From Anaerolineae bacterium (GTDB taxonomy: Bacteria > Chloroflexota > Anaerolineae > Aggregatilineales > Phototrophicaceae), in contig JAAXID010000118.1 of assembly GCA_012270545.1 (NCBI GenBank), positions 1 through 41,331 on the forward strand: a DNA stretch of 41,331 bases. Reading direction: 5' to 3'. The position numbers and the translations under genes were made by a program. The notes beneath the pieces were generated by a model. The model searched no databases, was not told the DNA's origin, and saw only the letters and a program-made list of their open reading frames with translations. This document shows, one piece after another, positions 34,200-41,331 of this stretch (its first letter is position 1; each line of letters starts with the position of its first letter).

Positions 34200-35120
34200 T
34201 CAGTCCGTATTGTCGCCCCTGGTCATAAGTTTGAGCTGGATCGCTGCTACTAGCGTAACGATGACAAGCAGGACGTAAGACAAGGCGGCTGAAAAGCCAA
34301 AGCGGTAGAACTTGAAGCCACGAATGTAGATGTGCAGCGCCATGACGTTCGTGGCATTGGCCGGTCCGCCCGCCGTCATAATGAAAGGAATATCAAAGAC
34401 GTTGAAGGCGCCCATGACGGAGATCGTGACGTTGACAATCATCACCGGTTGCAGCATCGGCAGGGTGACGTGCAAGAATTGCTGCCAAACCGACGCGCCA
34501 TCTATGCGCGCCGCTTCATAAAGTTCGTCGGGTATCGATTGCAGGCCGGCGAGGAAAATCACCATGTGGAAGCCGTACCATTTCCATATATCGACCATGA
34601 TCAAGGAATTCAGCGCGACCGCTGCGTCACCGAGCCAGTCCTGCACCAGGAATTCCAAGCCTAATCCGCGCAGGAAACTGTTAATTAAGCCGAATTGCGG
34701 ATTGAACAGCCATGACCACAATACGCCCACAACCACAAAGGACATGACCACCGGCATGAACAGGCTGGTTCGATAGAAGGTCCGCCCCCGCAATGCCTGA
34801 TGCAGCAGAATCGCCAATACCAAGGACAAGACGATCTTGCCTACCACCGTCCCCACCGCATAATGCACGTTGTTCATCAAGACGGTGCCCGTCATCTCAT
34901 CGCTCAAGATCTTCTCGAAATTGCGCAGACCAATATATCTGGGCTCTTCGATGCCATCCCAGCGCAGAAGTGACATCTGCAGGCCACTGACGAGCGGATA
35001 AAGTTTGAAAAGGCCGTATACAGTTAAAGCCGGCAACACCCACAGATAGGGCGCCAGTTTGGAGAAGCGCCTTGCCAGCCCTTTAACCGGCGTGTTCATC
35101 GGCTGTGAAGTCGCAGACAC
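34200..35120 (-). CDS. Sugar ABC transporter permease (MalF-like)
   Basis: A 306-residue MalF/UgpA-type permease. The first membrane segment is YLWVLPALTVYGLFKLYPLV; the motif ELYEAARIDGASVWQQFLHV then TLPML is the EAA loop; DIPFIMTAGGPANAT is typical of the C-terminal part. It lies 147 bp downstream of the binding-protein gene and 8 bp upstream of the MalG-like gene. It forms the transmembrane heterodimer of the second sugar importer. Confidence 0.92.
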   Translation of the reverse strand: MSATSQPMNTPVKGLARRFSKLAPYLWVLPALTVYGLFKLYPLVSGLQMSLLRWDGIEEPRYIGLRNFEKILSDEMTGTVLMNNVHYAVGTVVGKIVLSLVLAILLHQALRGRTFYRTSLFMPVVMSFVVVGVLWSWLFNPQFGLINSFLRGLGLEFLVQDWLGDAAVALNSLIMVDIWKWYGFHMVIFLAGLQSIPDELYEAARIDGASVWQQFLHVTLPMLQPVMIVNVTISVMGAFNVFDIPFIMTAGGPANATNVMALHIYIRGFKFYRFGFSAALSYVLLVIVTLVAAIQLKLMTRGDNTD

Positions 35121-35267
35121 GCGCCTTAAACCTCTGCATCAAGAATTCTGTGCGAAAGAATCGATAGTGAAGTCTGCTGCGCGGCTCGCACACAGCAGTC
35201 GTATACTCAGGCAACGTGAAATGGGGCAAGGGCATACACCCTTAGCCCCTAATCTAAGGCAATGTGA

Positions 35268-36581
35268 CTAGAACTCGAATTCGTAGCCATCGGCGTACAG
35301 CTCATCCAAAACAGCCTGGATGTTTTCAGCGGCTTCGCTCGCGGTAACTGTCTTGGCGACAATCCCTTGTTGCTGCTCCTGAAAGGCGCGTGTGATTTCC
35401 GGCGGCCAATACCAATCGAGATAGACAAATTGATTGGGCGCCGATATCTCGCCGTAGCGAACCGCCAACGGATCATCGCTGGGCTGGACGCCAATATTGG
35501 TCGATACCGCGTCGGCAAAGACCGCATTGCGCAACGCGACCATCTCGTCGGTCGTCCAGAAATCCAAGATGGAATAGGCGAGCTCTTCCCGTTCAGGCGC
35601 GACCCGCGAATAGACGCCGGTAGCCCAACCAGTACCGCCAGGCAACTGACGTTTCACCGTCTCGTCATCCACAGAACGCAAGGGGTTGACAAACGACAGA
35701 TCAAGCTCGGGGAAGTCCCCTAATCTATAGGTGCCAACCCAACCGCCCCAGTGATACCAGAAGGCGGCACTGCCCGAGGTCAGCGATAGCTCCGCCGCTG
35801 GCACATCCATACTGTTGACGCCGTCCACGAACATGCCGTCGTCAGTGTAGGCCTGCAATATCTCCAGACCGGCCAGATGCTCTGGGTCGGTGAACTTGGT
35901 ATTGCCGGTCAATACATCGAATGTGCCCTCGACAGGCCGGTTGCCAGAAGTCTGCGCGTATGCCCAGAACTGCCACACAGGCCACAAATAAATGTTCAGC
36001 CCGGAATGCGTGAAAGGCGCGTAGCCGGCCGCCTTGAGATCGTCCGCCACATCCAGCAGATCTTGGTAGCTCTCCGGTTCGCCCTCGAAACCGACCGCGT
36101 CCAAAGCCTTCTTATTGTAGAAGAAGGGGAAACCGCTGATGCCGCCGTTCGGTATCGCCCAAAGGCTGCCGCCGATAGTGTATGTCTCGAGCCCGATTGG
36201 ACGGAAGCGATCGAGATAATCGACACCCGAGAGATCCTTCAAACGGCCGCCAACCGCATACCGTCTCAGGTCCTGCCCGTTGAGATCCATGAGGTCGATC
36301 TGATCACCTGCAATCTCGGCAGCGGCGAAAAGCTCGGTATAGCGTTCGCTGGTCAAGCTGCGCCATACGACCTTAACACCGGGAAATTCTGCCTCGATAC
36401 TGGCAATAAATTCTTCCTGCTGCGTGGCCTCGCCGGCGCTCATAACGACGAAATCACCTTGATAGTCGCCCTGCCCCAATACCGGCAAATTGCTGATGTT
36501 GCTGGCGGCGGCGGCAACTACTGTGCCAGCGCTGGCGGCCGCCTTGAGGAATTCACGTCTGCTTAAATTGTTGCTCATCAT
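35268..36581 (-). CDS. Sugar ABC substrate-binding protein with Tat signal
   Basis: A 437-residue binding protein of the carbohydrate family. The N terminus has a twin-arginine signal: NLSRREFLKAAASAG followed by a hydrophobic Ala-rich stretch, so it is exported folded through Tat. The mature part shows GDFVVMSAGEATQQEEFI, FPGVKVVWRSLTSERYTELF, WAIPNGGISGFPFFYNKKAL and GTGWATGVYSRV, typical of MalE/UgpB-type proteins. The ATG at 36581 has AAAGGAGAT 2-10 bases upstream and lies behind a strong promoter. It is the first gene of the sugar importer/DUF6259 operon. The ligand is unknown, most likely an oligosaccharide. Confidence 0.92.
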   Translation of the reverse strand: MMSNNLSRREFLKAAASAGTVVAAAASNISNLPVLGQGDYQGDFVVMSAGEATQQEEFIASIEAEFPGVKVVWRSLTSERYTELFAAAEIAGDQIDLMDLNGQDLRRYAVGGRLKDLSGVDYLDRFRPIGLETYTIGGSLWAIPNGGISGFPFFYNKKALDAVGFEGEPESYQDLLDVADDLKAAGYAPFTHSGLNIYLWPVWQFWAYAQTSGNRPVEGTFDVLTGNTKFTDPEHLAGLEILQAYTDDGMFVDGVNSMDVPAAELSLTSGSAAFWYHWGGWVGTYRLGDFPELDLSFVNPLRSVDDETVKRQLPGGTGWATGVYSRVAPEREELAYSILDFWTTDEMVALRNAVFADAVSTNIGVQPSDDPLAVRYGEISAPNQFVYLDWYWPPEITRAFQEQQQGIVAKTVTASEAAENIQAVLDELYADGYEFEF

Positions 36582-36692
36582 TATCTCCTTTAAGAAAACC
36601 TTATTCCGTCAGTTCATTTGCCCCAATCCTGTCGTATATCGATATCATCCTTCCTTTCAATTTATTTCAGCGCGCATCGTTTGATAACAGAA

Positions 36693-36721
36693 AGTGTACT
36701 TAGTCTGATGCCAGATGTCAA
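36693..36721 (-). promoter_or_regulatory. Promoter of the Tat binding-protein/permease/DUF6259 operon
   Basis: On the minus strand a perfect -35 TTGACA (36716-36721), exactly 17 bases, then TACACT (36693-36698) form a strong sigma-70-type promoter about 110 bp before the binding-protein start. No operator symmetry was noticed. Confidence 0.75.
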
Positions 36722-36754
36722 AAACATCGCCTAAAAAACAGCACCGGTAGAGTC

Positions 36755-36781
36755 AAAAACGACCGACCTTTTCGGCCGGTC
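36755..36781 (-). terminator. Terminator after tRNA-Val
   Basis: On the minus strand GACCGGCC (36774-36781), loop GAAAA, GGTCGGTC (36761-36768) form an 8-bp stem with one G-T pair, followed by GTTTTTGAC. It should end the tRNA-Val transcript before the promoter of the sugar operon. Confidence 0.75.
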
Positions 36782-36795
36782 ATTTTCCGCATCTG

Positions 36796-36868
36796 TGGGC
36801 TGTACAGGACTCGAACCTGTAACCTCCTCGACGTCAACGAGGCGCTCTGCCAGTTGAGCTAACGGCCC
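36796..36868 (-). tRNA. tRNA-Val (anticodon GAC)
   Basis: A 73-base cloverleaf. The acceptor arms are GGGCCGT and ACAGCCC with discriminator A. The D-arm contains TAGCTCAACTGG, the anticodon stem CCTCG/CGAGG holds loop TTGACGT with anticodon GAC, and the T-arm has GGTTCGAGTCC. No CCA is encoded. Confidence 0.95.
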
Positions 36869-36878
36869 ATGTCCTGCA

Positions 36879-36908
36879 ATTGTATACCAGAAGCTTCTCG
36901 CCTCGCAA
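36879..36908 (-). promoter_or_regulatory. Promoter of tRNA-Val
   Basis: On the minus strand TTGCGA (36903-36908), an 18-base spacer and TACAAT (36879-36884) lie just upstream of the tRNA, giving a start about 5 bases before its 5' end. Confidence 0.6.
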
Positions 36909-36941
36909 GGGTTTGGCCTAGCGCCGCGGCTGTGACGCCAT

Positions 36942-36971
36942 TTGACAAAGGCCGCGAACTCGCCGTATCAT
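36942..36971 (+). promoter_or_regulatory. Promoter of the J-domain gene
   Basis: A perfect -35 TTGACA (36942-36947), 18 bases, and TATCAT (36966-36971), a 5/6 match to TATAAT. The start of transcription should be near 36978. The -35 box itself is an in-frame TTG codon of the coding frame, which argues against that codon as translation start. Confidence 0.75.
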
Positions 36972-37004
36972 GGTGCAATTGTGCCGTTCTCCGCGAGATG
37001 TTTT

Positions 37005-37808
37005 GTGCCACACCCAGTCGCCGACCAGATCAAGTCCCGTTTTCGCAAAATCCAGGATGTGAAATTCGCCAGCACCGCTGCGGACTTAACGCTCACATCG
37101 CTCAACCACGAGCCCGATATTGTGGTTGAGACCTGGATGAACAGCCGCCTCTTTGTCTACCTCTTCTCCGTGGCGCCAAGACCCCGACTGATCAAATCCG
37201 TCCTCAAGCAAAATACGAAGGCCAGCATCGGCTCGCTCTTCTTCGTTGACGCGGCGCTTTTGCCCGATGACGGCTATTGCGGCCGCCTGCGCGATTGGCA
37301 AGACGACTTGCGCGTCATGAACAGGGGCGCCATATTCGCTTTCGCCATCGACGAAGAAAGCCTGCGCCTGCTCCAGGTCAACATGGATGAAACGACACAG
37401 CGCAACGAATTCAGCGTCTGGCATACGGTCGATTTTCCTTTCGACGCCGTATCCGTGCGCCGACGCGATTATCAGACCAATATCCGCGGTAGCTGGTACA
37501 TCGGCGATATCGCCTCCGCCAACTTCAAGCGCCGCATCAGCGAGGAGCGCGCGCGCCAGCGCTTTCACTATCGCACCCGGGGTACGCGCCCGCTGGAGAC
37601 CGCCCAGGCCGAGCAAATCAGTGCCGCATACCTGGCGCTGGAAATCGAAGTCGGCGCCGGTCAGGCAGCGGTTAAGGAAGCCTTCCGCAACCTGGCGCGC
37701 AAGTATCATCCTGATGTGAGCGAGCACGAAAAAGACGAAGCGGAAAAACGATTCAAAGAAGTGCGGTCAGCCTACGATCGAATCAAGACGCACCGGCGCT
37801 GGAGTTGA
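37005..37808 (+). CDS. Protein with C-terminal J-domain, N-terminal domain unrecognised
   Basis: A protein of about 267 residues. The C-terminal 60 residues are a J-domain: QISAAYLALEIEVGAGQAAV then KEAFRNLARKYHPDVSEH, with the HPD triad at residues 235-237 and the helix FKEVRSAYDRI. The N-terminal 200 residues show no motif I know; it contains TLTSLNHEPDIVVETWMNS, LIKSVLKQNTKASIGSLFFV and DFPFDAVSVRRRDYQTNIRG. Most J-proteins carry the J-domain first, so the order is unusual. I placed the start at GTG 37005 because the longer TTG frame at 36942 coincides with the -35 box; the ribosome site is weak and the true start is uncertain. It should recruit DnaK to whatever the N-terminal part binds. 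No DnaK gene is nearby. Confidence 0.8.
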   Translation: MPHPVADQIKSRFRKIQDVKFASTAADLTLTSLNHEPDIVVETWMNSRLFVYLFSVAPRPRLIKSVLKQNTKASIGSLFFVDAALLPDDGYCGRLRDWQDDLRVMNRGAIFAFAIDEESLRLLQVNMDETTQRNEFSVWHTVDFPFDAVSVRRRDYQTNIRGSWYIGDIASANFKRRISEERARQRFHYRTRGTRPLETAQAEQISAAYLALEIEVGAGQAAVKEAFRNLARKYHPDVSEHEKDEAEKRFKEVRSAYDRIKTHRRWS

Positions 37809-37832
37809 GCGCCATCCGACCAAGGATCCGTT

Positions 37833-39257
37833 TTACCCCGTGAGGATCTGCAGCGCGCGCAGCAATGCCCCATCGTCACCGACGTTTCCCGGAAAAACGA
37901 CATAAGCGCCGCCTGGGTAGAGACTGTTCGCATCCGGCTGCCAAACCGGGATGCCGGGCAATATCTGACCCAATACACGCGCGCGTTTCACTGCCAACGC
38001 GCCGGTGGCCAGATCGCTTGAGGTGATGCCGCCCTTGGCGATGATGAAGCGCGGAACGACGGGCAGCCGCCGCGTGATGTCAACAAGACACTGTGAGACG
38101 CGCTGACCGATTGCCAGGCTGCTTTCGTCATCATGACCGTTGACAAGGTCGCGGCTGGTATAGAGCGCGGCGTGATTTCCCCCGCTGAGAATCGTCGCCA
38201 GCTCCTGCACGGTTGGCTCAAGAAAAGAGCCGGCATCGGCGGCAGACAGCAATTCGGCGACGGACAGTTCGACGCCTTTCACCGTTCCGCTCGCCAGCAG
38301 AACGGCAAGTTGATCCGACGACTTCGTAACATAGGAGCCGACAACCACCAGCCCACCATTGTCAGACATCGGCGGCATGTCTTTCGCCTCCAGCGTCGGG
38401 CGAATCGGGATGCCGCCTCGGATGCCGGCGAAAGACGCGGCACTGCGATAGATCAGGTCTTTTCCGGCCGCCTCGGCGCGCAGACAAGCCAGCGCCACCA
38501 CCTCAAGGTCGCGCTCGCTCACGGCATCGACGACGCATACCGCGCCATCGCATAGCGCGTCTAGCAGCACGCCTGCCGCTTCCGGGCCGCCATCGCGAAT
38601 CACGTCGATGGACAAGCTAAAGACATCATCCGCTCTGATTCGACCGCCGGTCTTCTCTGCGACCCATTGCCGCAAGTCGGAATGCTCATAACCAAATACG
38701 CTATCTCGAGCATACGGCGTCTGCGCAGCCGGGATTAGTACACCGCCCTCTTCCACGTAGTGCAGACCGCGAATCGTATAGCGTCCGCCAGCCATGAACG
38801 CCGGGATGATCAAAACACCGTCCGGTGGCGACTCGGCCGATGCCGCCAGCGCATCAGTTTCCGCCGGGAAATGTCCGCGCAAGGTGGAATCGCTGCGACT
38901 GACGACGGTGTAGTTCCGCCCGGTCCGTTCGGCGGCGGAGCGCAGGTTCCGCGCAATGTCCTGATTGAGCGCGACTGCCTGCGCCACGCTCACACTGCGC
39001 GAATTAGTCAGAAGGTAGCAGACTGGGTCGGCGCTTTTCAGCTCGCGAACGAGCGCGGGAACGGTCCATTCGGTCAGTACGATAGTATCGTGAACCGTCT
39101 GTGTTCCGGTGGGATCGTCATCGAGGACGAAGACTTTCTGATTCGTTTCTCGCAGCAGCGCCTGAATTTGCGGGATAAGGTCCTGGCGCCACTCGGCGGG
39201 CAAGGTGGAAAACAGATCCGCCTTACCGACGGGTTCGACAGCTTCGCTCTGCTGCAA
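37833..39257 (-). CDS. Four-carbon acid sugar kinase family protein (DUF1537)
   Basis: A 474-residue kinase of the DUF1537 group, which includes 3-oxo-tetronate kinases (OtnK), D-threonate kinase (DtnK) and related enzymes. The N-terminal acid-sugar domain shows VFVLDDDPTGTQTVHD, SRSDSTLRGHFPAETDALAA and FMAGGRYTIRGLHYV. The C-terminal nucleotide-binding domain has FIIAKGGITSSDLATGAL and the ending YPGGAYVVFPGNVGDDGALL. The length is typical. It uses ATP to phosphorylate a four-carbon acid sugar in the cytosol; the exact substrate is unresolved. It lies 51 bp downstream of a truncated FAD-oxidoreductase fragment on the same strand, so its original operon partner may be lost. It converges with the J-domain gene. 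Confidence 0.9.
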   Translation of the reverse strand: MQQSEAVEPVGKADLFSTLPAEWRQDLIPQIQALLRETNQKVFVLDDDPTGTQTVHDTIVLTEWTVPALVRELKSADPVCYLLTNSRSVSVAQAVALNQDIARNLRSAAERTGRNYTVVSRSDSTLRGHFPAETDALAASAESPPDGVLIIPAFMAGGRYTIRGLHYVEEGGVLIPAAQTPYARDSVFGYEHSDLRQWVAEKTGGRIRADDVFSLSIDVIRDGGPEAAGVLLDALCDGAVCVVDAVSERDLEVVALACLRAEAAGKDLIYRSAASFAGIRGGIPIRPTLEAKDMPPMSDNGGLVVVGSYVTKSSDQLAVLLASGTVKGVELSVAELLSAADAGSFLEPTVQELATILSGGNHAALYTSRDLVNGHDDESSLAIGQRVSQCLVDITRRLPVVPRFIIAKGGITSSDLATGALAVKRARVLGQILPGIPVWQPDANSLYPGGAYVVFPGNVGDDGALLRALQILTG

Positions 39258-39308
39258 GTTTCACCTCAAACGTGAAGAAAGTGAATTCGGTTCGTCAAGC
39301 GACTTGCA

Positions 39309-39668
39309 TCAAACGGCGGGCAGCGACTCCGTGGAACTCTCCCGCACCGTTACCGACTCGCCCAGCCAGGGTTCGCGGCTCTCAATCACACTCAGGATGG
39401 CGTCTTGCTCGATCAATTTCCGCTGAATCTGACGGATGTCGACATCACGCATGAACTGGCCATTAAGCGCCGCGACAGCCGCCGCAGTGCCCGCCGCATG
39501 TCCGGTCGCCATGCAGGTGGCCGCGCCGCGAATCGACGCTTGCGACAGATGGTCGCAAGAGATGCAGCGACCGCCCACAACCAGATTCTCCACACGCTGC
39601 GGCAACAGCGCCCGCAAGGGAATGTCATGCGCGCGCTCAAGATGGCTGATCTTAAAACAATAACATGT
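39309..39668 (-). pseudogene. Truncated FAD-dependent oxidoreductase (C-terminal fragment)
   Basis: About 120 residues remain of the C-terminal part of an FAD-dependent oxidoreductase (FAD_oxidored type): HDIPLRALLPQRVENLVVGG, then RCISCDHLSQASIRGAATCM, then ATGHAAGTAAAVAALNG and a tail ending SSTESLPAV. Upstream in this frame a TAA appears at 39669-39671, so the FAD-binding N-terminal half is absent. The first codon possible within the homologous part is a TTG at 39617. The intact enzyme would be about 450 residues, so this is a deletion remnant. It lies just upstream of the four-carbon sugar kinase and probably belonged to its operon. Confidence 0.75.
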
Positions 39669-39727
39669 TTAGCTTGCAGCAGCAAACTGCGGCGCGATTC
39701 AAGGGAGTACGCTTGCAGGCGCCAGTC

Positions 39728-40228
39728 CTAGCCAGAACTTGCGAGACAGTGCGCGCTGAAGCTACGGTCGGCACCCGCGGCCCCACCTAATACAACGACC
39801 ATCTGTCGCATCTCGGCGCGATGAAGCGTATTGTGGTTGAGGACATGGAATATCGTCTGCCACATCGGTGTCCTCATTGCGGTATCCCGGTAGACGATAT
39901 CGATCTCTCGGGTAAACCGCTGATCATCGAGGTCAGCCATATAAGACCCCCACTGCCCTTCCACGATGTCCCAAGCCGCTCTCACCTGTTCGCGTGTGGG
40001 GTCGTCGATCGTAATAGCTACCGTCGTATTTTTGATACCGTGGAGGCGCTCCAAGCTGGCCTGCATCACATCGACGACGTGCGCGCACTCGCGCTGCAGC
40101 GTGCCCCAGGAATAACCCGTATCGACCTTGAAGGCGGTCGCTGGCAGCGCCATGATCGCCTCGTCCCAAAGGCGGCGATCTTCACGAATCTGGTATTCGA
40201 AGAGCTCTCTTACGGCAGCGGCAATCAT
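39728..40228 (-). CDS. DinB/YfiT-like metalloprotein
   Basis: A 166-residue four-helix-bundle protein of the DinB/YfiT superfamily. The metal triad is present: His in QRECAHVVDVMQASL and the His pair in NHNTLHRAEMRQM (H-x-x-x-H). The N-terminal helix YQIREDRRLWDEAIMALP is also typical. DinB-like enzymes act as thiol-dependent transferases (bacillithiol or mycothiol) or have unknown roles in stress. It is the second of two tandem homologues: its ATG overlaps the stop of the upstream gene by 4 bp. Confidence 0.85.
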   Translation of the reverse strand: MIAAAVRELFEYQIREDRRLWDEAIMALPATAFKVDTGYSWGTLQRECAHVVDVMQASLERLHGIKNTTVAITIDDPTREQVRAAWDIVEGQWGSYMADLDDQRFTREIDIVYRDTAMRTPMWQTIFHVLNHNTLHRAEMRQMVVVLGGAAGADRSFSAHCLASSG

Positions 40229-40779
40229 TGGCGAAACACCCCGCTCAGGAATTGCATCAGGCTCAGGTCGAACTGGGGTGGCTCGTGAACTTCCGCCACC
40301 ATACGCATGATGTCCGCTCGATGCACTGTGCCTTGGTAGATGACGTCAAATATCAGCTGCCATGCAGTCAGCGTGGCTTCGCGACCGCCATCGTCAAAAC
40401 TGCAATCGGAGAAAAAGAGTTCGGCGTTCAACTCGCCCATGTACCGCGTCCAGTCCGCATGGATCGCGCGCCACCGCGCCCGCATCGCCCTTCGAGGGTG
40501 CGGCAGTTCGCTGATGAGGCTTTCTGGAGACGACTGGCCGCGAATGCGCTGTAAACACAGCCGCTCGGTTTCCATGATGTGGGCGCATTCTCGCTGGATC
40601 GATCCCAAGCCGAAGCCGACTTCTTGCGCAAACTGCGCAGCGGACAAGGGCACGATGGCGAGCTGCCAGACGCGCTCATCTTCCCAGCAGCAGTGTTCGA
40701 TCAACTTCCGCGCGAATTCAAGATTGGCTGTGCCAGTTGCTGGGCTCAATTCAATACAGTGGGCTAAGTTGAATTTAGA

Positions 40780-40788
<9 letters not shown>
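40225..40788 (-). CDS. DinB/YfiT-like protein, tandem paralogue with altered metal triad
   Basis: A protein of up to 187 residues related to the downstream DinB-like gene (LIEHCCWEDERVWQLAI, GSIQRECAHIMETERLC, FDVIYQGTVHRADIMRMV). The first His and the last His of the triad are kept, but the middle one is Gln (QGTVH versus HNTLH), so metal binding may differ. The longest start is GTG at 40788, which overlaps the 3' end of tRNA-Met by 9 bp, so the true start is probably further in, before the domain's first helix. It overlaps the next gene by 4 bp (ATGA) and both likely form one transcript. Confidence 0.8.
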
Positions 40789-40852
<64 letters not shown>

Positions 40853-40896
40853 GCATAATCCTCGCTGAAACGAAATCAATCTGCGCTGACAGTTGA

Positions 40897-40967
40897 AGCG
40901 GGTAACGGGATTCGAACCCGTACTGACACCTTGGAAGGGTGGAGTGCTACCATTACACCATACCCGC
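40897..40967 (-). tRNA. tRNA-Gly (anticodon TCC)
   Basis: A 71-base cloverleaf: acceptor GCGGGTA/TACCCGC, D-arm TGGTGTAATGGTAGCAC, anticodon loop CTTCCAA with anticodon TCC, T-arm GGTTCGAATCC, discriminator T. No CCA is encoded. It is the middle member of a three-tRNA cluster on one strand. Confidence 0.95.
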
Positions 40968-40987
40968 GCTTCGCTCTCACCCGGAAG

Positions 40988-41061
40988 TCGGGGCGCCCGG
41001 ATTCGAACCGGGGACCTCACGGACCCAAACCGTGCGCGCTACCGGGCTGCGCCACGCCCCG
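40988..41061 (-). tRNA. tRNA-Pro (anticodon TGG)
   Basis: A 74-base cloverleaf: acceptor CGGGGCG/CGCCCCG with discriminator A, D-arm TGGCGCAGCCCGGTAGCGC, anticodon stem CACGG/CCGTG with loop TTTGGGT (anticodon TGG), T-arm GGTTCGAATCC. No CCA is encoded. Confidence 0.95.
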
Positions 41062-41153
41062 AATGCCTATTTATCTTACTCGTCTTGCGCCACATAGTAA
41101 AGTCAAAAGTGGATGGGCGCTACCCGTCGCAATCAGAACAAAGTGCTTTGGAC

Positions 41154-41331
41154 TCATCCCTCTGGCTCGCCGCCGAATGCCGCATAAAACTCGTCGACTT
41201 CTTCTGCGGAAACGGTCGGATGAATCTCTTCCCCGCGAGTCTCCTCCACGCTGCTGGTCTGGCCCAGCAACTGCGCAAACTGGGCGGAGGACATTTGCTT
41301 CATGCGCTGGCTGCGGGCGTGATTCAAGACC
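41154..41331 (-). CDS. Unrecognised protein, C-terminal part only
   Basis: A minus-strand frame runs from the window edge to a TGA at 41154-41156, giving the last 58 residues: it includes HARSQRMKQMSSAQFAQLLG, QTSSVEETRGEEIHP and the acidic end EEVDEFYAAFGGEPEG. No family is recognised. The reading frame has the same codon style as its neighbours and is probably a real gene whose 5' part lies outside. About 90 bp of gene-free sequence separates it from tRNA-Pro. Confidence 0.5.
   Translation of the reverse strand, partial: VLNHARSQRMKQMSSAQFAQLLGQTSSVEETRGEEIHPTVSAEEVDEFYAAFGGEPEG

Noticed and set aside
36942..37004. TTG at 36942 as start of the J-domain protein
   Set aside because: This TTG is the first three bases of a perfect -35 box with a matching -10, so transcription starts after it.

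Overview
The window is one bacterial contig of roughly 57% GC with dense operons on both strands. Two carbohydrate ABC systems lacking their own ATPase, a Tat-type sugar-binding lipoprotein/periplasmic protein, several sulfatases, an M42 peptidase, a P450 and TACAAT-type -10 boxes are together reminiscent of Chloroflexota (Anaerolineae-like heterotrophs). That assignment is an inference from gene style; there is no rRNA or other decisive marker. The four tRNA genes do not encode CCA.

Left part (1-8000). The 3' end of an amidohydrolase gene is followed by about 335 bp rich in hairpins with no gene assigned. Then come two minus-strand units. The first reads M24-fold hydrolase -> ABC ATPase -> permease -> NMT1/SsuA-type binding protein -> lactonase-like metallo-beta-lactamase protein, and looks like a pathway for uptake and hydrolysis of a small organic molecule. 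The second is a DeoR-family repressor followed by a BtpA/SgcQ-family TIM-barrel protein, preceded by a clear inverted repeat.

Sulfated-glycan locus (8291-17600). A LacI-type regulator and two sulfatases lie on the minus strand. Divergent from them on the plus strand lie a sugar-binding protein, two MalF/MalG-type permeases and a third sulfatase-fold protein whose nucleophile position is Thr. A near-perfect palindrome overlaps the -35 box of the plus-strand operon. A frameshifted remnant and a decayed-looking stretch lie beyond the sulfatases.

Central part (17600-31200). This holds a cytochrome P450, an M42 aminopeptidase, a quinone-oxidoreductase-type MDR protein, a very long FtsK/SpoIIIE translocase, an aldo/keto reductase with an overlapping Gfo/Idh/MocA oxidoreductase, then a cobalamin riboswitch with its own intrinsic terminator controlling a BtuF-BtuC-BtuD-like importer. 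The importer ATPase carries an extra C-terminal domain.

Right part (31200-41331). A minus-strand sugar operon (Tat-exported binding protein, two permeases, a DUF6259-type glycoside-hydrolase-like protein) has a strong promoter next to tRNA-Val. Divergent from tRNA-Val is a protein with a C-terminal J-domain. Next come a four-carbon acid sugar kinase (DUF1537 family) with a truncated FAD-oxidoreductase remnant, two tandem DinB-like proteins, a tRNA-Met/Gly/Pro cluster and the 3' end of an unrecognised gene.

I did not find a mobile element, CRISPR array or phage. The most system-like novelties are the M24/ABC/lactonase operon, the sulfatase locus with a Thr-type sulfatase homologue and an SD-masking hairpin, the C-terminal J-domain protein, and the unexplained structured intergenic region at 767-979.
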